Shown here one piece after another: positions 9,026 to 17,763 of a stretch of DNA of 64,000 bases (the first letter of the stretch is position 1; each line of letters begins with the position of its first letter). The DNA is taken from NCBI RefSeq assembly GCF_030413635.1, contig NZ_CP129235.1, positions 186,001-250,000 on the forward strand, read 5' to 3'. The DNA comes from Planococcus shenhongbingii. Lineage in GTDB: Bacteria; Bacillota; Bacilli; Bacillales_A; Planococcaceae. The notes under the pieces are model-generated. The model was not told the origin of the DNA and searched no databases. It was given only the letters and a program-made list of their open reading frames with translations. The position numbers and the translations under genes were made by a program.

Positions 9026-9790
9026 ATGACAATGATCCAAATCGAACATTTAAAAAAGGCTTTTGGCGCCAATGAAGTGCTAAAAGGCATCGATCTGACA
9101 ATTGAAAAAAGTGAAGTGGTGGTCATTATGGGGCCGAGCGGTTCCGGAAAATCCACTTTGCTGCGCTGTTTGAATTTCCTGGAAGAACCGACCGATGGCA
9201 TTATTCATATTGGCGAATACCAAGTGCATGCAGGCGGAAAAATTGATCGGCACCGTAAAAAAGTGATTCGGGAATTAAGGAAAAAAACCGGTTTTGTGTT
9301 TCAGTCGTTCAATCTGTTTCCTCATAAGACCGCCATGGAGAACGTTATGGAAGGGCCCATTACGATTCACGGTGCAAAGCCGGAAGAAGCGAAGGTGATT
9401 GCTGAAGCTTTGCTAGCCAAAGTTGGATTAGGCGACCGCGGCGGCCATTTTCCTGCCCAATTATCAGGCGGCCAGCAACAGCGCGTAGCGATTGCCAGAT
9501 CGCTTGCCTTAAATCCGCTCGTCATGCTTTTTGATGAACCCACTTCAGCACTGGATCCGGAACTTGTTCGGGAAGTGCTGCTCGTCATTAAAAGCCTGGC
9601 AGAAGAGGGCATGACGATGGTCATCGTTACACATGAAATGAACTTTGCAAAAGAAGTGGCTGACCGTGTCGTTTTTATGGATGAAGGAGTCATCGTAGAG
9701 CAAGGGACGTCGAAAGAAATTTTCCAAAATCCGAAAGAAGAAAGAACAAAACAATTCCTTTATAAAGTCGAAGCAGCGGTTACGGAATAA
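9026..9790 (+). CDS. Polar amino-acid ABC transporter ATP-binding protein (GlnQ type)
   Basis: A 254-residue ATPase. Walker [10 protein letters not shown] is at about residues 34-42, the signature is LSGGQQQRV and Walker B is VMLFDEPT. The [13 protein letters not shown] block marks the polar amino-acid uptake subfamily. The ATG at 9026 has an AGGAGAGGG ribosome binding site. It is the last gene of the operon, and no hairpin is seen directly after it. Confidence 0.93.
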   Translation: MTMIQIEHLKKAFGANEVLKGIDLTIEKSEVVVIMGPSGSGKSTLLRCLNFLEEPTDGIIHIGEYQVHAGGKIDRHRKKVIRELRKKTGFVFQSFNLFPHKTAMENVMEGPITIHGAKPEEAKVIAEALLAKVGLGDRGGHFPAQLSGGQQQRVAIARSLALNPLVMLFDEPTSALDPELVREVLLVIKSLAEEGMTMVIVTHEMNFAKEVADRVVFMDEGVIVEQGTSKEIFQNPKEERTKQFLYKVEAAVTE

Positions 9791-10546
9791 AAGAAATGTA
9801 CCGTGTTTTTAAGAAAGTTGAAATTTGTATTAGCGATCATCCCTTAACCGTTATTTCGCTAACCAGCTGCGAAGACATTGGCCGAGGATTGTGAGGCCAT
9901 GTCTTTGCGACGAAGCGCGCAGCGCTGCAGGAGCATATGTTTTAGCCGCGGGCGAGCGCCAAGCCGCTTCGTCGCTTACGCTCCTGTTTCTGCATCGCTG
10001 CGCTAGCTTCGAAACATGAAAGGGCGTTGCAGGGTCTCGGCTGTCTCGTCGCTGCGCTGCCCCGCAGGCAAGACATTAGCCGACGCATGCGAGGCTAAGT
10101 CTTTGCGACGAGCTTGCGCAGGAGCAGTATATTTTCCTCCGCTGGTTGGCTCCATATCTAGAGAGCAAGCACAAACATTAGAAAGCTTTCCAAAACAATC
10201 ACAATTTTAGAGAATCTCTAGAAGTAGCAAAAGGAAGCTGAATGCAGCGGAAGGCGGCGAAGGGCAAAGATGTGCTCCTGCAGCGCCAGGCGCTTCGTCG
10301 CAAAGGCACCACCCAACTATGGTTGGCTGATGCCTTTTCTGCGGGAATAGGGCGAGTCCTGAGACCCCGCAGGGAGCGCCGGCGAGCGAGGAGGCTCAGG
10401 CCGCCCCCCGCGAAAAGCGTCCGTCCTAGAGCGAAATGGAAAAGGCTGCCGAGAGTTTCTCGACAGCCTGAAGAAACCGGCCAATGTTCATTGGCCGGTT
10501 TCTTTTTGGGTATAATAAAACAAGGACAGAAAAAAGGCGGGATTGG
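9791..10546. repeat. Non-coding region with structured GC-rich repeats
   Basis: This 756-bp gap has no credible gene. It holds at least three copies of a unit of about 70 bp: 9872-9942 (+), 10070-10138 (+) and about 10267-10342 (inverted). Each has a hairpin stem, then the motif TTTGCGACGA and GCAGGAGCA. The stem bases differ between copies but stay paired. A further block at 10330-10440 belongs to the CCCGCG-AAAGCGTCCG type of intergenic repeat, also seen at 57.1-57.5 kb. Confidence 0.65.
10442..10507 (+). terminator. Tandem hairpins, second a strong terminator
   Basis: A first hairpin pairs AGGCTG with CAGCCT. It is followed by a perfect 13-bp stem (10473-10485 with 10490-10502) and five T residues. 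The second may end leftover transcription from the amino-acid ABC operon or an untranslated transcript from the repeat region. A TATAAT at 10511-10516 just downstream may be the -10 of the NUDIX gene. Confidence 0.7.
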
Positions 10547-11191
10547 ATGGAATCTGAAAAGATTAAGATTTACACCGAGGACAGCCGGTATCTTGGAATA
10601 GCCGCGCGCGAAGATATACACAGACAAGGGCATTGGCACCAGACCTTCCATTGCTGGTTCATCAGCCGAAGGGACGGGAAAACCTGGATTCATCTTCAAT
10701 TGCGGAGCGGGGCCAAAAAGGATTTCCCATACCTGTTCGATATCACGGCCGCAGGGCATATTTTATCGACGGAAACAGTCGCAGATGGAGTAAGAGAAGT
10801 GAAAGAAGAGCTCGGGATTGCGGTGGAATTTGAAGACCTTGTGCCGCTTGGCATCATCAAAGACCAGATTCACCAGGCAGGTTTTATCGACAACGAACAT
10901 TGCCATAATTTTTTATACCGCGTAAACGAAAACTCTGACTTAAGGTTTGAGTTGCAGATAGAAGAAGTAACCGGCATGGTGTCGGCAGAATTTCAAGCCT
11001 TCTCGGATTTATGCAAGGGCAAGAGAGAGCGAATTGCTGTTGAAGGATTTGAGATAGAAGGTGATGGTACAGTAGAAAGATTAACTAAGACGATCAGCAA
11101 AAACGACTTAGTGCCGCATAGTTCGAGTTATTTGGAACAAGTAGCTATTCGAATCCAGCAGGTGCTGGAGAAAGATGGGTTCTTGAAATAA
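10547..11191 (+). CDS. NUDIX hydrolase (COG1443 type)
   Basis: A 214-residue NUDIX protein. The box reads GHILSTETVADGVREVKEELGI with six residues between the first Glu and REV, as in the isopentenyl-diphosphate isomerase-like subfamily. The N-terminal HQTFHCWFI block also fits this group. Family members hydrolyse nucleoside-diphosphate-linked compounds; the substrate here is unknown. The start MESEK at 10547 has an AAGGCGGG ribosome binding site. The longer frame upstream would run through the terminator hairpin and is rejected. Confidence 0.82.
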   Translation: MESEKIKIYTEDSRYLGIAAREDIHRQGHWHQTFHCWFISRRDGKTWIHLQLRSGAKKDFPYLFDITAAGHILSTETVADGVREVKEELGIAVEFEDLVPLGIIKDQIHQAGFIDNEHCHNFLYRVNENSDLRFELQIEEVTGMVSAEFQAFSDLCKGKRERIAVEGFEIEGDGTVERLTKTISKNDLVPHSSSYLEQVAIRIQQVLEKDGFLK

Positions 11192-11239
11192 GTTGGATCA
11201 AGGAGTTTCAAAATAGGCAACATTGATAAACGAAGCCGT

Positions 11240-11431
11240 TTGGATGAAGAGCCCTACACATATAAAGTCAGCAAGAGCCAAACATTTTTTGTCTCGTATA
11301 AAGGCAAGGAAATCAAAAGCGTTAAAGGAAAAAATGCGGATAGGCTGATTGGACGGATTCAGCAAGTGGAAACCAATAAAGCGTCCAGCTGGTTTAGCGA
11401 AGGCGACAGGACATTTCAAGCATGGCAATGA
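11240..11431 (+). CDS. Small conserved-looking hypothetical protein
   Basis: A basic protein of 63 residues from a TTG at 11240, with no domain that I recognise. The frame stays open upstream, and an AAGGAG ribosome binding site (11200-11205) lies seven bases before an in-frame ATA at 11213, giving an N-terminus GNIDKRSRLDEEP. The true start may therefore be this non-standard codon or a mutated ATG. Codon use looks normal. A strong bidirectional terminator follows the gene. Confidence 0.5.
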   Translation: MDEEPYTYKVSKSQTFFVSYKGKEIKSVKGKNADRLIGRIQQVETNKASSWFSEGDRTFQAWQ

Positions 11432-11448
11432 AAATCCATAAAATAAGG

Positions 11449-11488
11449 AAAAGGCGCCTGGGTCAACTTTTATCCAAGCGCCTTTTGC
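11449..11488. terminator. Bidirectional terminator
   Basis: The stem AAAAGGCGC (11449-11457) pairs with GCGCCTTTT (11478-11486), with further pairing inside. It is shared by the small gene on the left and the convergent ycsG gene. Confidence 0.75.
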
Positions 11489-11490
11489 TA

Positions 11491-12678
11491 TTATTCGAAT
11501 AACTGAGGAATGCCATTGAATAATGTGTAAATGCCCATCCAAGCCATTGTGACGACAATGACGATACCGAAAATCGTCATCCACAGCGGATGTTTGTAGT
11601 CGCCGACAATCTTTGCTTTATGTGCAGCAATCAGCATAATACCAAGGGCAATCGGCAAAATCAATCCATTTAATGAACCGACAAGAATGAGAATCAGTAC
11701 CGGCTGGCCGATAATGACAAAGACCGTAGTGGAAATGACGATAAAAGTGATGACCAGCCAGCGGTTGTATTTGTCGAGAACCGGGCTGAATGTCCGGATA
11801 AAGGATACGGATGTATAGGCTGCCCCCACCACTGAAGTGATGGCTGCGGCCCACAAGACAACACCGAATATTTTATAACCGATATTGCCGGCAGCCAATT
11901 GGAATACAGAGGCCGGTGGATTGGCGGGATCCAGCGAAAGTCCCTGTGAAACGACTCCAAGAACAGCCAAGAAAAGAATGATGCGCATGAGGGAAGCAAT
12001 CCCGATGGCATAGATTGAACTGCGGGTAACTTCCGGAACTGCAGCTCTGCCGGTAAGCCCTGCGTCAATGAGACGGTGCCCGCCGGCAAATGTAATGTAT
12101 CCGCCAACGGTACCGCCGACCAGCGTCACAATAGCGAAAATGCTGACCGTATCGGGAACGAATGTTTTAACTACGGCCTCTCCAATAGGCGGTTGGGCGG
12201 TGATCATAACGTACAGGGTTAAACCGATCATAACGAAACCAAGGATTTGTGCAAAGCGGTCCATCGCCCGTCCCGCTTCTTTAACGACGAAGATGCCGAC
12301 TGCTATCAGTCCGCTGATCAAGGCACCTACCTTAGGATCAAAGCCGAACAATACATTGATCCCAAGACCTGCTCCGGCAATATTTCCGATATTGAAAGCA
12401 AGGCCGCCCATGACCACGAGAAGGGCTAAAAAATAACCGAGGCCGGGAAGGACATCGTTGGCAATGTCCTGGGCCCGTTTTCCAGATACGGCAATGATGC
12501 GCCAGATATTCGTTTGGGCTCCGATATCAATAATGATGGAAATAAGGATAACAAAACCGAATGAAGCCAATAATTGTTCTGTAAAAACGGTGGTCTGTGT
12601 CAGGAAACCCGGCCCGATAGCGGAAGTCGCCATCAGGAAAGCAGCGCCAAGCAAAATACTGCGGTTCGTATTCTTCAT
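11491..12678 (-). CDS. ycsG: NRAMP-family divalent metal/proton symporter, YcsG type
   Basis: A membrane protein of 395 residues with about eleven hydrophobic spans. The NRAMP-like signature GPGFLTQT in the first helix replaces the metal-binding DPGN of classical MntH, as in the YcsG group, so its substrate need not be a metal. In B. subtilis ycsG sits in the ycsF-ycsG-kip operon, and the same association is seen here. The start at 12678 has a GGGAGGGAGA ribosome binding site; the ATG eight codons upstream lacks one. It may import 5-oxoproline or a related substrate for PxpABC, but that is a guess from context. Confidence 0.85.
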   Translation of the reverse strand: MKNTNRSILLGAAFLMATSAIGPGFLTQTTVFTEQLLASFGFVILISIIIDIGAQTNIWRIIAVSGKRAQDIANDVLPGLGYFLALLVVMGGLAFNIGNIAGAGLGINVLFGFDPKVGALISGLIAVGIFVVKEAGRAMDRFAQILGFVMIGLTLYVMITAQPPIGEAVVKTFVPDTVSIFAIVTLVGGTVGGYITFAGGHRLIDAGLTGRAAVPEVTRSSIYAIGIASLMRIILFLAVLGVVSQGLSLDPANPPASVFQLAAGNIGYKIFGVVLWAAAITSVVGAAYTSVSFIRTFSPVLDKYNRWLVITFIVISTTVFVIIGQPVLILILVGSLNGLILPIALGIMLIAAHKAKIVGDYKHPLWMTIFGIVIVVTMAWMGIYTLFNGIPQLFE

Positions 12679-12705
12679 GATTCTCCCTCCCTTTGAATTC
12701 ATGGC

Positions 12706-13476
12706 TTACATAAACTCCTCTACTTTTGCGACATTAATCCTCGCCTCCTTTAATGATTTAGAGATGGCTGCTGCAAATTCCAGCGCCGTAACTCCGTCAC
12801 CGTGTATGCAGATGGTCTCTGCTTTAATGCCGATGTCCTGGTTTTGTACGGTATGGACCTTATTTTCCTGGACCATCCGGATAACTTGGCTGATTGCGGT
12901 ATCTGGGTCAGTAATGAGAGCGTTTGGCTGAGTGCGCGGCGTCAAGGTGCCGTCTTGCTGGTATGTGCGGTCAGAAAACACTTCGTTAGCGGTGCGCAGG
13001 CCAATTTTTTCGCCTGCTTTCATCAATTCACTGCCGGACAAGCCAAATAAAATCAGCTCGGGATTTATTTTATAGACCGCTTCGGCAATCGCTTCTGATA
13101 AGGCAGCGTCTTTAGCGGCCATATTGTATAAGGCGCCATGCGCTTTCACATGCTGCAATCGTCCGCCTTCCGCCTGCACAAAGCCGGACAGGGCTCCGAT
13201 TTGATACACCGTCAGGTCATAAGCTTCCTGGGGAGAAATGGCGATATTCCGGCGGCCGAAACCGACCAGATCCTGGAGTCCCGGATGGGCGCCGATCCCG
13301 ACGTTTCTCTCAAGCGCCATTGCTACCGTTTTTCGCATTGTTGCCGGGTCTCCGGCGTGAAAGCCGCAGGCGATATTGGCAGACGTCACAAAATTCAAAA
13401 TCTCTGCGTCATTTCCAAGCTTATAAGCCCCGAAACTTTCGCCCATATCACAATTCAAGTCCACTTTAAACGTCAT
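12706..13476 (-). CDS. pxpA: 5-oxoprolinase subunit A (LamB/YcsF family)
   Basis: A protein of 256 residues with the family opening [11 protein letters not shown] and the block [11 protein letters not shown]. Together with PxpB and PxpC it performs ATP-dependent opening of 5-oxoproline (pyroglutamate) to glutamate. The start is set at 13476, because the GGAGG ribosome binding site is too close to the ATG at 13482. The chosen ATG overlaps the pxpC stop (ATGA), indicating coupling. Confidence 0.93.
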   Translation of the reverse strand: MTFKVDLNCDMGESFGAYKLGNDAEILNFVTSANIACGFHAGDPATMRKTVAMALERNVGIGAHPGLQDLVGFGRRNIAISPQEAYDLTVYQIGALSGFVQAEGGRLQHVKAHGALYNMAAKDAALSEAIAEAVYKINPELILFGLSGSELMKAGEKIGLRTANEVFSDRTYQQDGTLTPRTQPNALITDPDTAISQVIRMVQENKVHTVQNQDIGIKAETICIHGDGVTALEFAAAISKSLKEARINVAKVEEFM

Positions 13477-14453
13477 TTCCATTCCTCCCTTTTTAAATAA
13501 ATGCCAATTTTTAATTGGCGGATTTGATATTCTTGTTCGATATAACGCTTTTGTGCTTCTTCAACAGAAATTTCCTTGAAGCGAATCCGGTCCCCGGGCT
13601 TCAGCTGGCTGATGAGCGGCAAATCGACGGAAGCCACTTGCCCAATTTTCGGATAACCGCCGGTAGTCTGGCGGTCTGCCAAAAGAACAATCGGATTGCC
13701 ATCCGCCGGCACTTGAATCGAACCGAACGATACCGCCTCTGAAATCAATTCTTTCGGTTCTTCCAATGACAACTTAATTCCTTCTAAGCGATAGCCCATT
13801 CGGTCAGAATGGGAAGAAATTGAAAAAGCTTCGCTGAAAATTTTCTCTTTACTGTCATTGTTAAACAGCTCATACTGGCGGCCCTTCATCATTCGGACGA
13901 TCGGCTCGTTAAAATAACGAGGAGCGGCAATCTTCCATTCCAGTTCATTGTCAGTGGCATGGAGCAAGGAAGCAGCATGACCTGGTGAAACAGGGTGCGT
14001 CGGGATAAGGTCGCCTGCTTTTAATGCCCGTCCATGGAAGCCGCCTATTCCAGCTCGCAGGTAAGTGGATTTGCTGTTCATAACGTCTGGAACGTCAATG
14101 CCGCCTGCTGCCGCCAAATAGACCCGGCATCCGGTGCGGGGAGCTCCGAACTTCAAGACACTTCCTTCTTTGACGGCGACCGTACGCCACATTTTAATGG
14201 CGGTGCCATCGATTTCCGGTGACAAGTCTCCTCCACAAAGTGCGATGAACGTATCTTCCTCAAATTGGATGGCAGGGCCCACCATCGCAATTTCTAATGT
14301 TGCAGCGTTTTCTTCGTTGCCCACCAGCAAATTGGCTGTCCGGTGTGCGAAAGGGTCCATAGCGCCGCTGACGATGACGCCGTATTTCTGGAAACCGAAG
14401 CGGCCGAGATCCTGCACGGTCGTTTGAAGTCCGCTTTTAATGATCTTCAGCAT
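13473..14453 (-). CDS. pxpC: 5-oxoprolinase subunit C (KipA / biotin-dependent carboxyltransferase family)
   Basis: A protein of 326 residues. The N-terminal motif [19 protein letters not shown] and the conserved [18 protein letters not shown] segment mark the KipA/urea amidolyase-like family. It acts in a complex with PxpB. In B. subtilis the KipI-KipA pair was first described as a sporulation kinase inhibitor and its antagonist. The gene overlaps pxpB by 17 bases and pxpA by 4 bases, which points to one translationally coupled operon. Confidence 0.93.
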   Translation of the reverse strand: MLKIIKSGLQTTVQDLGRFGFQKYGVIVSGAMDPFAHRTANLLVGNEENAATLEIAMVGPAIQFEEDTFIALCGGDLSPEIDGTAIKMWRTVAVKEGSVLKFGAPRTGCRVYLAAAGGIDVPDVMNSKSTYLRAGIGGFHGRALKAGDLIPTHPVSPGHAASLLHATDNELEWKIAAPRYFNEPIVRMMKGRQYELFNNDSKEKIFSEAFSISSHSDRMGYRLEGIKLSLEEPKELISEAVSFGSIQVPADGNPIVLLADRQTTGGYPKIGQVASVDLPLISQLKPGDRIRFKEISVEEAQKRYIEQEYQIRQLKIGIYLKREEWK

Positions 14454-15135
14454 GCTGCTCCTCCTTCAGTGAATGATATTCACTCTCTGATATTTGTCTG
14501 AAGATAATTTTGTCTCCAGCCCGCAGCAAGCTCGGAATTTCCTGCTCAGGGCGAAACAGCCGAATAGGCGTGCGGCCAATCAGCTGCCAGCCGCCTGGAG
14601 TTTCGATTGGGTAAACGCCTGTCTGCATGCCGGCAATGCCTACTGTACGCTCAGGAATTCGTAGCCGCGGTGAATCACGGCGGGGAGCTGCAATTTTTTC
14701 AGACATTCCGCCGATGAATGGGAATCCTGGAGCAAAGCCGATCATGTAGACCGTATAAGTTCCGCTGGTATGGATTTCAATTACTTCTTCAGGACTCAGC
14801 CCATTATGCTGTGCCACAAAGTCCAGGTCCGGTCCGAAATCGCCTCCGTAACAAACTGGAATCTCCACGGTACGAAACTCGCCAGCGACAGCTTCGGATA
14901 TATGCTGGACACGTTCTTCGAGTTCCTGCTGCACCGTTTCATATAGGGTGGCCAGTGGATGATAAAAAACCGTGACAGTGGTAAAAGCCGGTATGATTTC
15001 TACCATCCAAGGAAGCGGATCGGCTTCCAGCAGCGCTGCAATGGCACGTACACGCTCCTGTACTTTTTCATTGATTTCCTGCCCGACTTCAATAACAATC
15101 GCTTGGTCGCCAAGCGGTGAAAAAGAAAAGTTCAT
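14437..15135 (-). CDS. pxpB: 5-oxoprolinase subunit B (KipI family)
   Basis: A protein of 232 residues of the KipI/allophanate hydrolase subunit 1 family. The conserved block YMIGFAPGFPFIGGM lies near residue 135 and RTPIRLFRP near the C-terminus. It is the first gene of pxpB-pxpC-pxpA-ycsG. A possible promoter (TTCACC, 16 bp, TATACT at 15176-15181 on the minus strand) lies just upstream. No kipR or ycsI is present nearby, unlike in B. subtilis. Confidence 0.92.
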   Translation of the reverse strand: MNFSFSPLGDQAIVIEVGQEINEKVQERVRAIAALLEADPLPWMVEIIPAFTTVTVFYHPLATLYETVQQELEERVQHISEAVAGEFRTVEIPVCYGGDFGPDLDFVAQHNGLSPEEVIEIHTSGTYTVYMIGFAPGFPFIGGMSEKIAAPRRDSPRLRIPERTVGIAGMQTGVYPIETPGGWQLIGRTPIRLFRPEQEIPSLLRAGDKIIFRQISESEYHSLKEEQHAEDH

Positions 15136-15352
15136 GGCGGCACCTCTTCTTCTGATTATTCTGACTACTAAATTAAGTATAAGGCTTTAGTTCAAAAGGT
15201 GAAAGTTTTCCTTGCAAACATCTGGCAATTAATAATAAAAGCAATCTGCCTCAATCTTTTCTAATGAAAGGAATTTAGACAAGAAAAGGAATTTTAAAGG
15301 GATAGGACGAATACTTAGTAAAATATAGGAACGCAAAAGGGGATGAAGCAAA

Positions 15353-15895
15353 ATGAAAACCAAGTTAGTTTTGCTGATATCATTGTTTTTACTGAGTGCA
15401 GGAATCATCAGTTTGTTATCTGGGAATGATTCAGAAAAAGTGGAAGCGGCTGTAGGAAGCCAGTTGCATGTCGCTCAATGGGAATACATTGAAATTTTTG
15501 ACGACCGGCAAAAAGCTGTAGCTTTTGTCAGCACGAACGAAGGAACTGAACAAGAGGTGTTTCTTGAGAAAAACTGGTTTGAGTGGAATGTCAAGAAAGC
15601 ATTCACTCACGAAGCCATAGAATCGGGAAAGCCGATTCATCTGACGTTTTCCAGTTCGACTTACAGTGAAGAGGATCCGGTGATTTTAATCATCCGGACG
15701 TTTGATGAAGAGATAAAAAGTGTGGACATTCAAACAGCAGACGGCCAAACGACAACCATTGAAATATCCGTTGCAGAGTCTGGCCCTGCAAAAGGGTTCG
15801 GTATTCTGGAAGCCACTGATGACACTATTTATGATGCAGAGTTTATTTCAAAGAATTCAGATGGGGAACTTTTGTATGCGATGAAAGCGAATTAG
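15353..15895 (+). CDS. Exported hypothetical protein
   Basis: A protein of 180 residues with an N-terminal hydrophobic segment (about residues 5-24) typical of a signal peptide or membrane anchor. The remainder is acidic and predicted to be mostly beta-strand. There is no lipobox cysteine and no domain that I recognise. It has an AAGGGGAT ribosome binding site and stands alone between divergent and convergent neighbours, so the context gives no functional hint. Confidence 0.75.
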   Translation: MKTKLVLLISLFLLSAGIISLLSGNDSEKVEAAVGSQLHVAQWEYIEIFDDRQKAVAFVSTNEGTEQEVFLEKNWFEWNVKKAFTHEAIESGKPIHLTFSSSTYSEEDPVILIIRTFDEEIKSVDIQTADGQTTTIEISVAESGPAKGFGILEATDDTIYDAEFISKNSDGELLYAMKAN

Positions 15896-15905
15896 CGATG
15901 ACGGA

Positions 15906-15949
15906 GAGTGTTTTATGGAGGGCGGCTTAAAAGCTGGCCACTCATTTTT
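15906..15949 (+). terminator. Probable terminator after exported protein gene
   Basis: The stem GAGTG/CACTC with a nested GGCTT/AAGCT-like pairing is followed by ATTTTT. Confidence 0.45.
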
Positions 15950-16056
15950 CGTTTTCTTTACTGGTTTTTATTTAATCATGCAAAATCGACGGAAAGCCGA
16001 TCAAGTGGGCTAAGCGCAAATAAATCATTTTAAATGCAGATCCTCATTAAAGACAT

Positions 16057-16094
16057 AAAAAGAAGCTGCCCGCACACGCGGACAGCTTCTTTTT
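16057..16094 (-). terminator. Terminator of the orphan binding-protein gene
   Basis: The stem AAAAGAAGCTG/CAGCTTCTTTT with extra G-C pairs around an ACAC loop has U-rich tails in both directions. It lies directly after the minus-strand gene. Confidence 0.8.
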
Positions 16095-16095
16095 C

Positions 16096-16944
16096 TTATT
16101 CTTCAATATCAACTTTCTGGGTTACATCGGCGCCAGCAAAGAATTCACCGGAAATTTCGGCAATGGTGCCGTCTTCCAGCATTTCTCCAATCACCCGGTT
16201 CACGTTTTCAGCAAGTTCGGTATTGTCTTTGTTCATCACAACCCCTACTTCAGAAGGGCTGTACTTCAAATTCGGGTGGATTGTAATGTTCAGTTCAGGG
16301 AAAGCTTCAAGAGCCAGTGTTTGCAGGTAATAATCATTTAGGATAACATCTGTGCGCCCAATGGACACGTCACGCAGGTAGACTTCATTTGTGGCATTGT
16401 CATAAACCACTTCTTCCGCTCCGTATTCACGCGCAGTTTCCATGTAAACAGAAGTGGAAGCACCTGCTGCTTTTTTGCCTTTCAAGTCTTCTAATGTCTC
16501 GATTCCGGATAAATCGTCTTTCCGGACAATGGCTGTGCCGTAGGAATACTTGAACGGTGTAGAAAATGTGAATTTATCTTTCCGATCTTCCGTTACTTCG
16601 ATATCGTTTGCTGCCAAATCCACTTGACCTGTTTGGACGGACGTCAGCATCTCATCAAAGCCCAGCTCTTTAAATTCAACTTCAAGCTCCAGGCGCTCAG
16701 CAAGTTCACGTACGACTTCAACTTCGAAGCCAGTCAATTCGTCGGTGCCTTCCGCGCGGTACGAAGTCGGGAACAGCGTACCGGAAGTGGCGACGGTCAA
16801 GACACCTTCTTCCTGGATTCTATCCCATTCCGACGGCTCTTCTTCAGCTGCGTTTTCAACACTGTTTCCACAGCCAGCAAGTAAGGTCAATGCCAATATT
16901 CCAGCGAACAAAGAGCCGCTTTTTTTGCTGAATAAATTTCTCAC
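16096..16944 (-). CDS. Amino-acid (cystine-like) ABC transporter substrate-binding lipoprotein
   Basis: A protein of 282 residues of the SBP_bac_3 family. The signal peptide ends in the lipobox LAGC. The mature part has TSGTLFPTSYRAE and the LAANDIEVTEDRKDKFTFSTPF segment, which resemble cystine/sulfur amino-acid binding proteins (TcyA/TcyJ/YtmK types). No permease or ATPase gene is nearby, so it is an orphan binding protein that must serve a transporter encoded elsewhere. Ligand assignment is tentative. Confidence 0.85.
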   Translation of the reverse strand: MRNLFSKKSGSLFAGILALTLLAGCGNSVENAAEEEPSEWDRIQEEGVLTVATSGTLFPTSYRAEGTDELTGFEVEVVRELAERLELEVEFKELGFDEMLTSVQTGQVDLAANDIEVTEDRKDKFTFSTPFKYSYGTAIVRKDDLSGIETLEDLKGKKAAGASTSVYMETAREYGAEEVVYDNATNEVYLRDVSIGRTDVILNDYYLQTLALEAFPELNITIHPNLKYSPSEVGVVMNKDNTELAENVNRVIGEMLEDGTIAEISGEFFAGADVTQKVDIEE

Positions 16945-17051
16945 TTATTATTCCTCCCATAATGTATTTCACTAAGAACATAGCATTATCCTAGTCACGG
17001 AGCAAAGGTTTAATTCTGAAAAATTCAAAATAGATAATTTTGAAAACTGTA

Positions 17052-17099
17052 TTGACCAGTACGGTCTAAGGGAGTATTCTGTAGTCGACCGATGTGGTC
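17052..17099 (+). promoter_or_regulatory. Promoter with twin TetR-type operators
   Basis: A near-consensus promoter (TTGACC 17052-17057, 17-bp spacer, TATTCT 17075-17080) carries two copies of GACC-N5-GGTC, at 17054-17066 and 17087-17099. Their centres are 33 bp apart, about three helical turns. One overlaps the -35 and spacer, the other lies just after the start site. This fits autorepression by the TetR protein encoded next. Confidence 0.7.
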
Positions 17100-17124
17100 T
17101 AAAATAGTGGAGAGGCTGGAGAAG

Positions 17125-17763
17125 ATGGAAAAATTCACAAATCTCGAAGAAAAGAAAAAGCTGACAATATTAAATGCTGCGCTTCAGGAATTTGCGGAAA
17201 ATGGCTATCAGCAAGCTTCCACAAATCGTATTGTCAAAAAAGCGGGAATCGGCAAAGGGATGCTGTTCTATTATTTTAAAAGCAAACGGGAACTGTATGA
17301 ATATTTGATTGAGTACAGCATGGATATCATTATGGATGAGTATTTTATGCAGGTGGACACAAGCGAAACTGATTTGATTGAGCGCCTTAAACAGGCAGCA
17401 CAAGTCAAAATGAAAGCTCAGTTGGAAAATAAGCAGGTCTTTGATTTCTTAGGGACTTTTGTGCTTGCGAAAGACGCGGAACTGCCAGAGCGTTTGCAGA
17501 AAAAATACGCGGAGCTGCACGCTTTAGGTGCTGCTTTGATGTATGAAGGCATCGATCAGTCATTAATCAGAAAGGATTTAGATGCGGACAAGGCATTCAA
17601 ATTAATCCGCTGGTCCATTGAAGGATATCAAAATGAATTATTGCAGCGGCTGGAAGGCCAAAAAATAGCTTCTATTGATTTTGAACCGTATTGGGAAGAG
17701 TTCTATGGCTACCTCGAGATTCTAAAGAAAAGCTTTTATATAGAAAAGGAGGATTTGGCATGA
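17125..17763 (+). CDS. TetR/AcrR family transcriptional repressor
   Basis: A regulator of 212 residues with an N-terminal helix-turn-helix (about residues 10-55, ASTNRIVKKAGIGKGMLFYYF) and a helical ligand-binding C-terminal domain. It heads an operon with an ABC-2 type exporter, so it most likely senses a toxic compound and derepresses the exporter. The start at 17125 has GGAG nine bases upstream; the longer frame from 17092 would overlap the operator. Its stop overlaps the ATPase start by four bases. Confidence 0.9.
   Translation: MEKFTNLEEKKKLTILNAALQEFAENGYQQASTNRIVKKAGIGKGMLFYYFKSKRELYEYLIEYSMDIIMDEYFMQVDTSETDLIERLKQAAQVKMKAQLENKQVFDFLGTFVLAKDAELPERLQKKYAELHALGAALMYEGIDQSLIRKDLDADKAFKLIRWSIEGYQNELLQRLEGQKIASIDFEPYWEEFYGYLEILKKSFYIEKEDLA

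Noticed and set aside
10016..10210. 64-residue ORF in the structured repeats
   Set aside because: Its sequence simply translates the repeat units; there is no ribosome binding site and no homology-like features.
9791..10546. CRISPR array
   Set aside because: The repeats are long, diverged, few, and not regularly spaced by unique spacers of constant length.
10199..10759. 186-residue reverse-strand ORF opposite the NUDIX start
   Set aside because: It runs through repeats and the 13-bp terminator stem and overlaps the NUDIX coding region; composition is repeat-like.
12678..12702. Longer N-terminus for ycsG starting at 12702
   Set aside because: The ribosome binding site GGGAGGGAGA lies inside that extension and fits the ATG at 12678.
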